Assembly (NCBI RefSeq): GCF_016793485.1
Contig: NZ_JAEULZ010000046.1
Location: forward strand, 355,789-419,788
Reading direction: 5' to 3'
From: Mesorhizobium sp.
Lineage (GTDB): Bacteria > Pseudomonadota > Alphaproteobacteria > Rhizobiales > Rhizobiaceae
DNA length: 64,000 nucleotides
The notes beneath the pieces are model-generated. The model ran no database searches, was not told the origin of the DNA, and worked only from the letters and a program-made list of their open reading frames with translations. Within the stretch, counting starts at the first letter, position 1, and every line of letters starts with the position of its first letter. The position numbers and the translations under genes were made by a program. Shown one piece after another: positions 31,649 through 39,625 of this stretch.

Positions 31649-32194
31649 TCACCGCGTCGGCGCGCGCCATTCGAAGCGGCCGTTGCCTTCTTCGTCGGTG
31701 TAGAGAGGCGTCGCCCGGCCGATGATCGTGTCGGCAGCGACGGGCCCGAAGTAGCGGCCGTCGAGGCTGTCGCGGACCTGCCAGTTCATCAGGAAGATCT
31801 CGCCCACGGCGATGATGCGGCAGCCTTGCCAACTCGGCAGGGCGCGGCCCAATCGGTCGCGATCAAGCGCCTCGGCAATGTCAGTGCCATCGACCGAAAT
31901 CGTGCGGCCCGTCCGACAGACGCGTTGCCCGGCAACGCCGGCGACGCGCTTCATCAAAGGCACGCCGCGTGGCAGGTAACCGCGCTCGGCCAGGAAGGTC
32001 GCGAGCGGTTCGGGTGCCTCGATGGCGACGAGGTCGGTGACCTCGAGCAGTTCATCGGAATCGATCGCGTAGAGCCCAATCGGGGCGCTCGCTGAGGCGT
32101 TCCAGATGAGTTTCAGCGGCAACGGAAGGAAGGCGGCGATGGCAACACCCATCGTCGCGAAATATGTCGCCATGACGTAGCCGAAACGGCTCAT
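31649..32194 (-). CDS. traF: TraF-like S26 signal peptidase of the conjugation system
   Basis: 181 residues. One N-terminal membrane helix (about 10-30), then the S26 catalytic Ser region NASASAPIGLYAI (near 40) and the Lys region PLMKRVAGVAGQRVC (near 80), and the late motif DSLDGRYFGPV. In RP4 TraF processes and cyclises the TrbC pilin; the same job is likely here. It overlaps the upstream DUF2840 gene by four bases. Confidence 0.92.
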   Translation of the reverse strand: MSRFGYVMATYFATMGVAIAAFLPLPLKLIWNASASAPIGLYAIDSDELLEVTDLVAIEAPEPLATFLAERGYLPRGVPLMKRVAGVAGQRVCRTGRTISVDGTDIAEALDRDRLGRALPSWQGCRIIAVGEIFLMNWQVRDSLDGRYFGPVAADTIIGRATPLYTDEEGNGRFEWRAPTR

Positions 32195-32709
32195 GGCTCG
32201 GCCCTCCGGCGGAGAAGGAAGGCCCGATGTTGCTCAGCGCTGTAGGCGCGCGGTGCCTCGCCGACGGTCAGTCGATTGTGGATGTGGCGCCAGTGATCGG
32301 GTGAAACGTCGACCGGATCGACGCCGATGGCCTCGATGGCGTCGATCGCTTGCAGCACGCGCTCGACCTTCGGCCAGCCTTCGATCTTCAGCAGGATATC
32401 GCCGCCAGGCCGCACGAAGGGCAGCGTCTGGAAGGGCTCGCCGGCACCAACCGTGCGCACGATGTCGATGCGCGAGATGATTGTGCCGAACTCGTTCCCG
32501 GCCCAGCGCACGAAGGCGAAAGCGCTGTTCGGCGGAAAGCCTATGACACGGCGGCGGCGATCGAGAATCTGCTCGTAGGTGTCGTGGCCGAACCGGATCC
32601 AGTTCTCGATTTTCTTCTCGATCCAGGTCAGTTCGACCAGCGTCGTGAAGGGAGCCGCGCTAGACGGCGCAGGGCCGCCGCGCTCGCGGGGGGCTGCCCT
32701 GACGGTCAT
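32191..32709 (-). CDS. DUF2840 protein
   Basis: 172 residues from ATG 32709; the frame is open further upstream but overlaps the next gene. Characteristic DUF2840 segments: TTLVELTWIEKKIENWIRFG, then GFPPNSAFAFVRWAGNEFG and VDPVDVSPDHWRHIHNRL. Function unknown; the gene sits between traF and parA in many Trb-type ICEs and may support replication or partition. Confidence 0.87.
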   Translation of the reverse strand: MTVRAAPRERGGPAPSSAAPFTTLVELTWIEKKIENWIRFGHDTYEQILDRRRRVIGFPPNSAFAFVRWAGNEFGTIISRIDIVRTVGAGEPFQTLPFVRPGGDILLKIEGWPKVERVLQAIDAIEAIGVDPVDVSPDHWRHIHNRLTVGEAPRAYSAEQHRAFLLRRRAEP

Positions 32710-32960
32710 GACGGGTCTCCTTCGGCGCTTGGGAATTCGCGCGCGAGCAGATCGCGCAGCATGTCGGCGACGGTGACGCCGCGCTGGAAGGCGGCGATCT
32801 TGATGCGCCCGCGCAGATCCGACGTGACGTCGATGGTCAGCCGGGCGGTGTAACCGCCGTCGGCCGACCCGCGCGTGGAGGGCGCATTTGACGCTTTGAT
32901 CCAGCTCTCGGGATCGGCGGGACGCGTGGCGAAACTGCGCTTCGGGGATCGCTCGGTCAT
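32706..32960 (-). CDS. Small ribbon-helix-helix protein partnered with ParA
   Basis: 84 residues from ATG 32960. A basic N-terminus precedes TARLTIDVTSDLRGRIKIAA and the helix GVTVADMLRDLLAREF, a ribbon-helix-helix fold like ParG/CopG. It overlaps the parA stop by four bases, so it is a good candidate for the DNA-binding partner of ParA in a two-gene partition unit. Confidence 0.8.
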   Translation of the reverse strand: MTERSPKRSFATRPADPESWIKASNAPSTRGSADGGYTARLTIDVTSDLRGRIKIAAFQRGVTVADMLRDLLAREFPSAEGDPS

Positions 32961-33595
32961 GGCGCGATCCTCCCGATCTCGGCGCACAGCGCCGCGATCT
33001 CACGGGCGGCGAGGCTGTCTTCGTCGAGTTCGGAAACCAGGCGGCCGGATTGCGCGGCGTCCGCGAATGCGACGCGCTGGCCGATGGTGGCGCCAAGCAC
33101 CGGCGGATCGTGATCGGCAAGCGTCTCGGCCGTCGCGCGGGCGATGACGGTGCGCGCCTCGCAGCGGTTCAGCACGAAGCGGGCGGCGAGTTGCGGGCGA
33201 TAGATGCGCGCCTCGCCGAGCAGCGATAGCATCTCGGCCGATGCCCAACCGTCGAACGGCGACGGCTGCACCGGGATCAGCACCAGGTCGGCGGCGAGCA
33301 GCGCCGAGCGCATCAACCCGGCGACACGGGGCGGTCCGTCGATGACGATGTGATCGGCGTCGCGCGCCAGCTCCGGAGCCTCGCGATGCAACGTGTCTCG
33401 CGCCAGGCCGACGACGCCGAAGAGCCTCGGAAGGGGTTCACGAGCGCGCTGCTGCGACCAGTCGAGTGCGGAGCCTTGCGGGTCCGCATCGATCAGCGTG
33501 ACGCGTTTTCCCCTCGCGGCCCATTCGCCGGCAAGATGCAGGGCCAGCGTCGTCTTGCCGACGCCGCCCTTCTGGTTGAGGAGCGCGACGATCAT
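32957..33595 (-). CDS. parA: ParA-family partition ATPase
   Basis: 212 residues, a small ParA without an N-terminal HTH. The deviant Walker A LLNQKGGVGKTTLALHLA is at about 5-22, the ADPQGSALDW motif near 40, and HIVIDGPP (Walker B) near 82. It should segregate the element when it is excised or replicating. It overlaps repA upstream and the RHH gene downstream by four bases. Confidence 0.92.
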   Translation of the reverse strand: MIVALLNQKGGVGKTTLALHLAGEWAARGKRVTLIDADPQGSALDWSQQRAREPLPRLFGVVGLARDTLHREAPELARDADHIVIDGPPRVAGLMRSALLAADLVLIPVQPSPFDGWASAEMLSLLGEARIYRPQLAARFVLNRCEARTVIARATAETLADHDPPVLGATIGQRVAFADAAQSGRLVSELDEDSLAAREIAALCAEIGRIAP

Positions 33596-34740
33596 TCCGC
33601 CTCTCCCGATGCTTGATCGAGAGGCCGGCGAGGTGCGCTCGCAGTATTTCCGGATTTGCGGAAAGTCGTATCGGGCCGAACGTCGTTCGGTGGCTCATCG
33701 GAAGTTTTTTCAGGACGGCTGGCGATGTTCTCCACATCACCCGTGCGTCTTCTAAAGTTAGATTCTTGGTTAGACTCTAAGTTAAGGGCGCGATTCCGGT
33801 TTTGTTTTCCGTAGCTTATGCCCTGTTTGGGTTCCCGATAGCACGAGCCTGCGGTTCCCGATGGCACGATAGTCCGGGTTCCCGATAGCACGAGGCCGTC
33901 CACAGCTTGTCCACAGGGCGCCGACGGTTCGAAGGCGAGCAGCACGCGGCCACCGATCTCGACCTCGATGAACAGCGTGTAGCCGGGCAGCGGCTGTCGG
34001 CGGATGATGTCGCGCAGCTCGAAGGCGAAGCGCTTGAAAGGGGAGAGGCTTCCGGATTTCTGATGGAGATGACGGAAGTCGAAGCGCCAGCCGGTGCGCT
34101 GCTTGCCGCCGTGCTTGCGCACCAGGCGATAAAGCCAGCGGTCGAGCCCGCCGGTGAGTTCGAAATACGCGCGGTCGATGGTGAGCACGAGCGCGTCATC
34201 GAGGACGGCGCGATAGAACCAGTCGGGGACGATCAGCTCGATGCCTGCCGGCCTGCCGTTGCGGTCGGTGCGCTCCTGCCATTCATTGATCCAGGAAAAG
34301 CGATGTCGGCGACCTTCCGCCGGCTGGCGGATCGAGGTGGCAACGGTGGTCGACTGAAGGCGGTCGAGGGCGGCCTTCAGCCGCTGGTAGTCACGCAGGC
34401 TGACGCCGCGGCCGATGAAATTCAGAATCTCATAGGGCGTCGCCGCCATCAGGCGCGAAGTGCGCAGCCCCGCGTCGCGTGCCTCGACGATCTGGCTTGC
34501 GGCCCAGATCAGGATGTCGGCGTCCCAGATGGTGGCCATGCCATAATCGGGCACCGCCTCGACGCGGATCGACACATCGCCGGCGACGAAGTCGATCGGC
34601 GCCATGCGATGGGATTTGGAGAGGGAGAAGAACGGATAGGCCATGAGATCCTGCGCGTCGCGAGGCGCGAAGTCGCCGGGGAGCGCGTGGAACAGGTCGA
34701 GCTGTCCGCGCTCCGAGACTGGGCGATGTCGCGCCGTCAT
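33592..34740 (-). CDS. repA: RepA-like replication initiator protein
   Basis: 382 residues. The N-terminal 270 residues follow the replication initiator protein A family of alphaproteobacterial elements (YPFFSLSKSHR, EILNFIGRGVSLRDYQRLK, FSWINEWQER, SGSLSPFKRFAFELR), with winged-helix features. The last 110 residues are low-complexity and appear to be encoded by DNA with other jobs: three iteron-like repeats (33830-33893) and one short palindromic repeat (33647-33664) lie there. It probably starts replication of the excised circle. Confidence 0.87.
   Translation of the reverse strand: MTARHRPVSERGQLDLFHALPGDFAPRDAQDLMAYPFFSLSKSHRMAPIDFVAGDVSIRVEAVPDYGMATIWDADILIWAASQIVEARDAGLRTSRLMAATPYEILNFIGRGVSLRDYQRLKAALDRLQSTTVATSIRQPAEGRRHRFSWINEWQERTDRNGRPAGIELIVPDWFYRAVLDDALVLTIDRAYFELTGGLDRWLYRLVRKHGGKQRTGWRFDFRHLHQKSGSLSPFKRFAFELRDIIRRQPLPGYTLFIEVEIGGRVLLAFEPSAPCGQAVDGLVLSGTRTIVPSGTAGSCYREPKQGISYGKQNRNRALNLESNQESNFRRRTGDVENIASRPEKTSDEPPNDVRPDTTFRKSGNTASAPRRPLDQASGEAE
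33647..33664. repeat. Short palindromic repeat inside repA
   Basis: TTTCCG (33647-33652), GATTTG, CGGAAA (33659-33664), a perfect 6-bp inverted repeat, read on the - strand as TFRKSGN. The same element lies in trbG and, degraded, in the helicase gene. Confidence 0.65.
33830..33893. repeat. Three iteron-like direct repeats within the repA 3' part
   Basis: GGTTCCCGATAGCACGA occurs at 33830-33846, with one change (G for A) at 33853-33869, and exactly again at 33877-33893; spacing is 23 and 24 bp, about two helical turns. On the coding strand two copies are read as VxSGT and the third in another frame as SCYREP, so the DNA sequence and not the peptide is conserved. A RepA binding site or replication origin is the natural guess. 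Confidence 0.75.
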
Positions 34741-34761
34741 TTGAGAGGGAGCCCGAAGCGG

Positions 34762-35043
34762 TCAGCGCGCGTAGCGGCCGGTATGCGCGGGTGGCGCGGG
34801 CTCATGGCGCTTGGCGGGAAGCAGCGTGCCGCGCGGATCCGAGGTCGAGGTGACGGCGCCGCGTTCGGTCCAGGCCTGCAGGTCATCGACGGCGTAAACG
34901 ACACGGCCACCGAGCTTGCGATAGGAGGGGCCGGTCCCGTAGGTGCGGTGCTTCTCCAGGGTGCGGGCAGACAAGCCCAGGAAGTGCGCGGCTTCCTTGG
35001 TGCGTAGAAAGCGCGGCGGCAACTCTCTGAGATTGGGCGTCAT
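34762..35043 (-). CDS. AlpA-like helix-turn-helix (excisionase-type) protein
   Basis: 93 residues. PPRFLRTKEAAHFLGLSARTLEKHRTYGTGPSYRKLGGRVVYAVDDLQAWTE is the MerR-like HTH of AlpA/excisionase proteins, covering about residues 8-60, with a Pro/basic tail. Such genes sit directly upstream of repA in these ICEs and may regulate excision or replication. Confidence 0.88.
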   Translation of the reverse strand: MTPNLRELPPRFLRTKEAAHFLGLSARTLEKHRTYGTGPSYRKLGGRVVYAVDDLQAWTERGAVTSTSDPRGTLLPAKRHEPAPPAHTGRYAR

Positions 35044-35183
35044 GATCGGGCCTCCGTGGTGTCCGTTGGGGCCGCTGGCGTTCAGCGGCTGACGAAGGCC
35101 ACGATGGCGAAGGGAAACCGCGTAGATGCAGTGGGGAGTTGGGGGGTGCTAAATTCCCACACCGGCGGTCGCCTGTGATCCGG

Positions 35184-35958
35184 CTATGGGCGGCGGCGAT
35201 GACGGAGCAGTTTGCGGTAGCCGCCCGCGATCATGGCGAGGCCGTCCTTGATCAGGTCCATCGTCGCGTAGCGCTCAGGCGCGGTTTGCCAGTCGTCGCG
35301 CCCGATGGGCTTGAGCCGGAAGATCACCTTGGCGATCTCGCGCTGGCTCGCGCCAGCGCGGTGCCCATCGACCGCCTGCAGCATGCGCCTTGCGCGGGTC
35401 CGTTGCTGACGCGTAAGGCGCGTGTCGGGCGGAATCGCGCGGCCGTGCAGGGAGGCCAGAAGCCGAGCGAGGGCTTCCATGCGATCGAAGCCCTCGATGC
35501 CGAGTGGGATCACGGCCACGAGCGGCTGGTCGGGCGATCCGTCAGCGGGAAGCGCCAAGTGTAGGCGTTGCCCGTTGCTCAAATCGTGCAGGATGTGGAG
35601 GCTGTGTTCGGTCGGCTGGGCGGCAGACCGTCCCGGTTGCGGGAGGGGCGTGCTATCCGCAGCGATGGATGCCGGCGCCGGTGTCAGTATCACCGATCCG
35701 GTATCTTCCTCCGGAAGCCAGAACACTTGCGCCTCTGTGGACTTCAGAGCAGGGGCGACGAGGAAATCGTAACCCCCACCGCCGGCCGGCGCGCTCGATC
35801 AGCGGGGGAGACTCGCTCGAAGCACTGGTGAGTTCGGCATAGTCGCGCTGATAGTCCTCGTTTCGTCGCAGCCATTCCCAGCCGATATCTGGAGGGGTGA
35901 GCTGGTCGACGTAATCGTAGCTTGATGACGATCGCCACCGGGATGTGTCGGGCGACAT
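35184..35958 (-). pseudogene. DUF6499-DUF2285 regulator gene split by a single-base frameshift
   Basis: The N-terminal half (ATG 35958, GGAGG upstream) reads DYVDQLTPPDIGWEWLRRNE, the DUF6499 pattern. The C-terminal half (35184-35726) is a DUF2285 domain (RLTRQQRTRARRMLQAVDG, GASQREIAKVIF, DLIKDGLAMIAGGYRKLLRH in pieces). The halves are in different frames; the junction lies at or near the five-C run 35773-35777 (G-run on the coding strand), after which VAPALKSTEAQVFWLPEED continues the protein. The locus is 775 bp, one base more than a 257-residue gene. Family members are one continuous protein, probably a transcription regulator of the ICE. Real mutation or read error cannot be told apart. 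Confidence 0.8.
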
Positions 35959-36075
35959 CGAAATCCTCCAGGCTCGCATTTGAAGTGCGTTTGAGCCGGG
36001 CACGATTCCCAGTTGAGCGATTGGAAGGAAGTCCCCGACTTGGCAACGGGTGTTGCCGCAGCGGCATCACCAGCC

Positions 36076-36342
36076 TTAGTGACGGTAGCCTTCGCGCACG
36101 AGCTCGCGGTAGCCGTGGGTCGTCATCCAACGGGCCCGGGCGAGATGGGCGTCATGGACGCGCCGGGCGCGGTCGGGGTCGCCTTCAGGGTCGAGGCCGA
36201 AGAGAATATGGACGGCTTCACGCCAATCGGCGCCGTCCGCGGCTGCGTCGAGCAGGCGCAGATAGAGCTTCATGTGCTCACGATCATAGGTCGTAAGCAC
36301 CGCGCAATCCGGCGGCCTGTCTAAGAAATCTGTCTTGGTCAC
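36076..36342 (-). CDS. Small DUF2285-related DNA-binding-like protein
   Basis: 88 residues. YDREHMKLYLRLLDAAADGADWREAVHILFG, then GDPDRARRVHDAHLARARWMTTHGYRELVR in two helices, a pattern commonly found next to DUF2285 genes in these ICEs and resembling the helical DUF2285 core (W-R-E...IFG...R..HL.RA.W....GY..L). Likely a small regulator; function not established. Confidence 0.7.
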   Translation of the reverse strand: MTKTDFLDRPPDCAVLTTYDREHMKLYLRLLDAAADGADWREAVHILFGLDPEGDPDRARRVHDAHLARARWMTTHGYRELVREGYRH

Positions 36343-36468
36343 AACCTTCCCCTGGAATCATTTTATCCATTCCGGAGCGAATTGTTAACCATATGCAGGT
36401 TGCACCACAGCTGAACCTGCGCCGTTGGTGAACGGCCCGGCGCAGGCGTGCCGTTCACCAAAGAGGCG

Positions 36469-36714
36469 CTATCGCTTGTCGGCTTTCCCACGGACCACCA
36501 TCACTCCCTCGCCCTGGTCGGTGGTCAGGAGGAGGATGCCATGGCTTTCAAGCGCCCGCCGGACCTGATCGCGCGTGGTCTCATACACCTCGAGCCCGCT
36601 TGCGGATTCGAGGCGTTTCAGCGCGGTCAGCGATACCTGGGCCTTGTCAGCGAGCGTCTCCTGGTTCCATCCGAGCAACGCGCGTGCGGCCCGCGATTGT
36701 CGGGCGGTGATCAT
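36469..36714 (-). CDS. XRE-family helix-turn-helix regulator
   Basis: 81 residues from ATG 36714. MITARQSRAARALLGWNQETLADKA followed by VSLTALKRLESASG is a one-domain XRE helix-turn-helix, with a short beta end (ILLLTTDQGEGVMVV). Similar small genes repress excision or transfer functions in ICEs. Start chosen at the first Met that begins the domain; upstream codons are not protein-like. Confidence 0.85.
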   Translation of the reverse strand: MITARQSRAARALLGWNQETLADKAQVSLTALKRLESASGLEVYETTRDQVRRALESHGILLLTTDQGEGVMVVRGKADKR

Positions 36715-36861
36715 GCATGACCACCTCCCACCAACCGGAACCAACACGCCAGAACTACGACTATAATAGTCGTTCTTAGTGGTCGGCGCTAGCCGATACT
36801 GCCTTGGATGGTTGGCACCTACGCCGCTCAGGCGTGAACTGATTCGGTCGCCCACAAAGCG

Positions 36862-36896
36862 CAGGGCCCCGCCCGGTTCGACCGGGCGGGGCCCTG
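36862..36896 (-). terminator. Strong hairpin after the second DUF736 gene
   Basis: CAGGGCCCCGCCCGGT (36862-36877) and ACCGGGCGGGGCCCTG (36881-36896) are perfect 16-bp arms around a 3-nt loop, nine bases past the stop of the leftward DUF736 gene. No U-tract follows, but the stem is very stable and should terminate or block readthrough. Confidence 0.65.
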
Positions 36897-36905
36897 GTGG
36901 GGGCC

Positions 36906-37235
36906 TTACTCCCCGTTGCGGCGGCCGTTGGGGCGGGACCAGATGAGGCTGTAGCCTTCGCCGTCCTCGTCGTCGAAGAGGTTGGCGTAGATCGGAGCGG
37001 TGAAGCTCGGATCGTCCAGCTTCAGGCCGAGATAATCGCGGCCCTCATTGGAGCGCTTGGACCAGGCGGCGCCGATCTCGACCCGGCCGACGAAGACGCG
37101 GTGGCTGGGGGCGTTGTCGCCGGAGCGGTTGGCCTCAGGCACGACGCGGACGTTCTTGGTCTGGAGCGAGAGGGTGACGATTTCGCCGGTGAACTCGTTG
37201 TTGCCGGACTTCTTGAAGGTGCCGATGGTCGCCAT
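36906..37235 (-). CDS. DUF736 protein, copy B
   Basis: 109 residues from ATG 37235 (GGAG upstream). [19 protein letters not shown] and [34 protein letters not shown] follow the DUF736 family. It is diverged from copy A at 31266-31601. It is likely well expressed: a conserved structured region lies upstream and a strong hairpin downstream. Function unknown. Confidence 0.88.
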   Translation of the reverse strand: MATIGTFKKSGNNEFTGEIVTLSLQTKNVRVVPEANRSGDNAPSHRVFVGRVEIGAAWSKRSNEGRDYLGLKLDDPSFTAPIYANLFDDEDGEGYSLIWSRPNGRRNGE

Positions 37236-37275
37236 GGTAGTTCTCCTTGAACTCTGTTCCGAGCCCGCACCATTG

Positions 37276-37413
37276 CGGCCTCGATGGCGATCGAGGGGCC
37301 GGAGGCGACCGACGCCGCATCGCTCGCGACCGCAGCGCCAGCGGAGGACGGCGCGAGAGCGACTTTGTTGTTTCGCGAGGAATGGGCGCAGCCCAGGGGA
37401 AGAAAGTCGCGTC
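37276..37413. other. Conserved structured non-coding element, family II copy 1
   Basis: This block aligns with 40604-40742 through shared stretches such as GCGGCC, GATGGCGA and AGCGCCAGCGGAGGACGGCG (37334-37353). An outer stem GCGACTTT (37359-37366)/AAAGTCGC (37403-37410) and an inner stem TGGGC (37383-37387)/GCCCA (37391-37395) around loop GCA are kept in the other copy with compensating base changes. It lies just upstream of the leftward DUF736 gene. Whether it acts as RNA (and on which strand) or as DNA is not known. Confidence 0.55.
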
Positions 37414-37823
37414 CGCGCCGTTGCGGCAGAGGCGGTCGAGGCGCAGCCGACCTTCGGCCAGATCAGCCCATTGAAGAGGCCGTTTTGGAGCGGTCGACCT
37501 GACAGAGACGGATCAACGGAGAACGTGGCGACACCGTCGCAACCGCTGCGATCCCGCTTACGACGTCCACCGGCGAAGATGGCTTTTCCGCGCAGGCCTT
37601 CAAAAACTCGAAAGCTGTCGCTCAAGGCCTCGCTCAAGACACGGGCACCGACCGCCCATCGTCAGGCCGGGATGTGCGTCATTCGACCTCATCCATCGCT
37701 CCAATGAGACGACAGATCGGCTGGGTTGCTTGTCCGTGCCAATGCTGCGTCTGCCAATGTCGCGACGATGCTGGTGGCCGGGCACGTCCAACCGTCTGGT
37801 CCGGCCCGGTCGTCTCGGTGCGT
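37414..37823. other. Intergenic stretch; no gene seen
   Basis: About 410 bases between the family II element and the stop of the next leftward gene. Open frames here lack protein character and ribosome-binding sites. It probably holds the DUF736 promoter; no site was singled out. Confidence 0.5.
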
Positions 37824-38264
37824 TCAGCCCCGCGCCAGGCCCTGTCCGGTCGAACTGGGCGTCGCCATCGCCGCCATCCGGATCAGCGCCGTCACGGCGA
37901 CGGCGACCGCGCCGACAACGGAAAAGGTAAGCTGCCAGCCTTCCGACGGCATGGTGTGTTTCACGATGCCATGGGTGGCATGGTAGCCGGCGATCGCAGC
38001 CGGAGCGACGAAGGCGAGCGCGATGACGACGCGCGCCCAGAGCGGTCGGACGAAGACGAGAAGGAGCTGGCCGATGCCGAAAGTCAGCCCGGCCGCGAGC
38101 GCGCCGACGAGGATCGCGCCGAGCCAGCCGGCGCCGGTGTCATAGGCCCACATTCCAGCCGTGACGCCCGCGAAGAAGGGCAAAGCGAAAACGGCGAGCG
38201 TGAACAGCAGCCAACAGAAAAAGCCGATGGCCGCGATACTGAAAAGAATGCCGATCAAGATCAT
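37824..38264 (-). CDS. Four-helix membrane protein, hypothetical
   Basis: 146 residues from ATG 38264. Four hydrophobic helices (about 3-30, 42-62, 68-88 and 108-128) with Gly/Ala-rich packing and a short polar end (MATPSSTGQGLARG). No domain is recognised. It is in the leftward ICE series and may be a backbone accessory gene. Confidence 0.65.
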   Translation of the reverse strand: MILIGILFSIAAIGFFCWLLFTLAVFALPFFAGVTAGMWAYDTGAGWLGAILVGALAAGLTFGIGQLLLVFVRPLWARVVIALAFVAPAAIAGYHATHGIVKHTMPSEGWQLTFSVVGAVAVAVTALIRMAAMATPSSTGQGLARG

Positions 38265-38405
38265 GGTGGTGGTCTCCGTGAGATAAAGGTCTGACGGTCG
38301 CACCTTCCACCACCACCACGGCGCGGGTTTGAGTATAGCCGAAGAAGAGCGGTGGCGGGAGCGGAAATCCGGCAAAGATCTCCGCTTCGCGAGAGCGACG
38401 CCCCG

Positions 38406-38570
38406 TCAGGGGGCGAAGGGATCGATTTCCGCCACGACCTCGGCGTCGCCGTCGAACTCGGTGACGGGCGTGACTGAATGCGTGCCGTCGCCTGCCTTGA
38501 AGATGACGATGGCGACCATGAGGGTGGTGGCGAGGCTGAAGGCGAAGGCGTGTGCATCGTTGAGGGACAT
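38406..38570 (-). CDS. 54-residue hypothetical protein
   Basis: MSLNDAHAFAFSLATTLMVAIVIFKAGDGTHSV and then an acidic end (EFDGDAEVVAEIDPFAP): one hydrophobic helix (about 9-25) and a charged tail. It starts at ATG 38570. It is short, but the composition is protein-like and it lies in line with the other leftward genes. Confidence 0.45.
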   Translation of the reverse strand: MSLNDAHAFAFSLATTLMVAIVIFKAGDGTHSVTPVTEFDGDAEVVAEIDPFAP

Positions 38571-38866
38571 CGTTCCGGCTCCCGTCTTGGAGGCGGGAGG
38601 GCATCTCCCGCGCGACAGGCGCCCGATGTGTCCGGCCGAGGGCCGCAATCACCGCGAAGGTGAAGCCGAAGCGGCGGCATGCTCGCATAGCCGACCCTTT
38701 ACGGGTTGATGGCGTCAGGCCTTCGGCCGGACCAAGGATCAGCGCAATGGAAGCGGGGGATGGTCTCTCGCTTTGTGCGGGTGCTAGGATCGCCTCTCAA
38801 CAGCTTCGCTGCGTTGGATTCGAGCCGTGTCCTGGTCGTCCGCGTTGGAAGGCAGGAGGACACGGG

Positions 38867-39619
38867 ATGGCAGCCGGATTCTACATACCAGACGGTAACG
38901 AGGCCCTCCGGGAGGATATCCCCGCGGTGGTCGAACTGATCGAGCGGACAGCCCGCTGGGTCAATCCGGAGACATTCCGGCGTCTGCCGGTATGGGCGCC
39001 ACATACGGCTCGCGGTCGGCCACTCTACGACGCGGGCTGGTCGCGTCGCTATACGAATACTCGAAAGGCGACGAAGATCACCGCCGAGAAGTTCGAGGGC
39101 AATGTCGCTGCGCTCAACACGCTAGTAGCGGCTCTCGGCGTCGCGTCACCGAAACCGAAGAATTGGACCGTTTGTCATATCTGGGGATACGACGATCCAT
39201 CGTTCGCTCAGCAAAGCAGCGTGGTGCAGGATCCGCGCTACTTCTCGTGCGTGGCCAATATGGTGTGGTTGCCAACGCCGCTCAAAGGTTTCACGGACAC
39301 GCTGCCCGAAATCAAGGCTATGCTGCGGGTCTGCGCCTTTCACCTATATGGCTGGGCTTGCGAGCATCCGTCGGTTGCCGAGCAATCCGAGAAGGTCAAG
39401 GGCGGGTGGATCCCGGGAGGCTATCCAAGAACTTGGCCGAGCCCCGAGCGCCCGGGGATTATTCCCCCTGGAACAGCGCCGTTCGGCGAACGGATCGAAC
39501 GCGAGATTGCGAAGCGCAAACGCAAGCTGAAGGCCGACCTCGCGAATGCTGCCTTTCTCCATTACCCCAAAGAGGAGGTGCTTGCCGTCCTGAAGTTCTG
39601 GGGCGTCGAACTGGACTGA
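38867..39619 (+). CDS. Unknown 250-residue protein in reverse orientation to the ICE backbone
   Basis: ATG 38867 has an excellent AGGAGGA (38854-38860). The frame is open further upstream but without a better start. No family was recognised with confidence. WTVCHIWGYDDPSF, FSCVANMVWLPTPLKGFTDTLPEIK and AFHLYGWACEH carry spaced His, Asn and Cys residues that recall HNH-type nucleases, but the match is weak. The end is lysine-rich (KRKRKLKADL). It is the only rightward gene among leftward ones here, so it is probably cargo acquired by the ICE. Confidence 0.7.
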   Translation: MAAGFYIPDGNEALREDIPAVVELIERTARWVNPETFRRLPVWAPHTARGRPLYDAGWSRRYTNTRKATKITAEKFEGNVAALNTLVAALGVASPKPKNWTVCHIWGYDDPSFAQQSSVVQDPRYFSCVANMVWLPTPLKGFTDTLPEIKAMLRVCAFHLYGWACEHPSVAEQSEKVKGGWIPGGYPRTWPSPERPGIIPPGTAPFGERIEREIAKRKRKLKADLANAAFLHYPKEEVLAVLKFWGVELD

Positions 39620-39625
39620 CGGCGC

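Noticed and set aside
37824-38375. Longer start for the four-helix membrane protein
   Set aside because: The extra 37 codons are rich in Arg/Ser/Pro without family pattern and end just before a better ATG.
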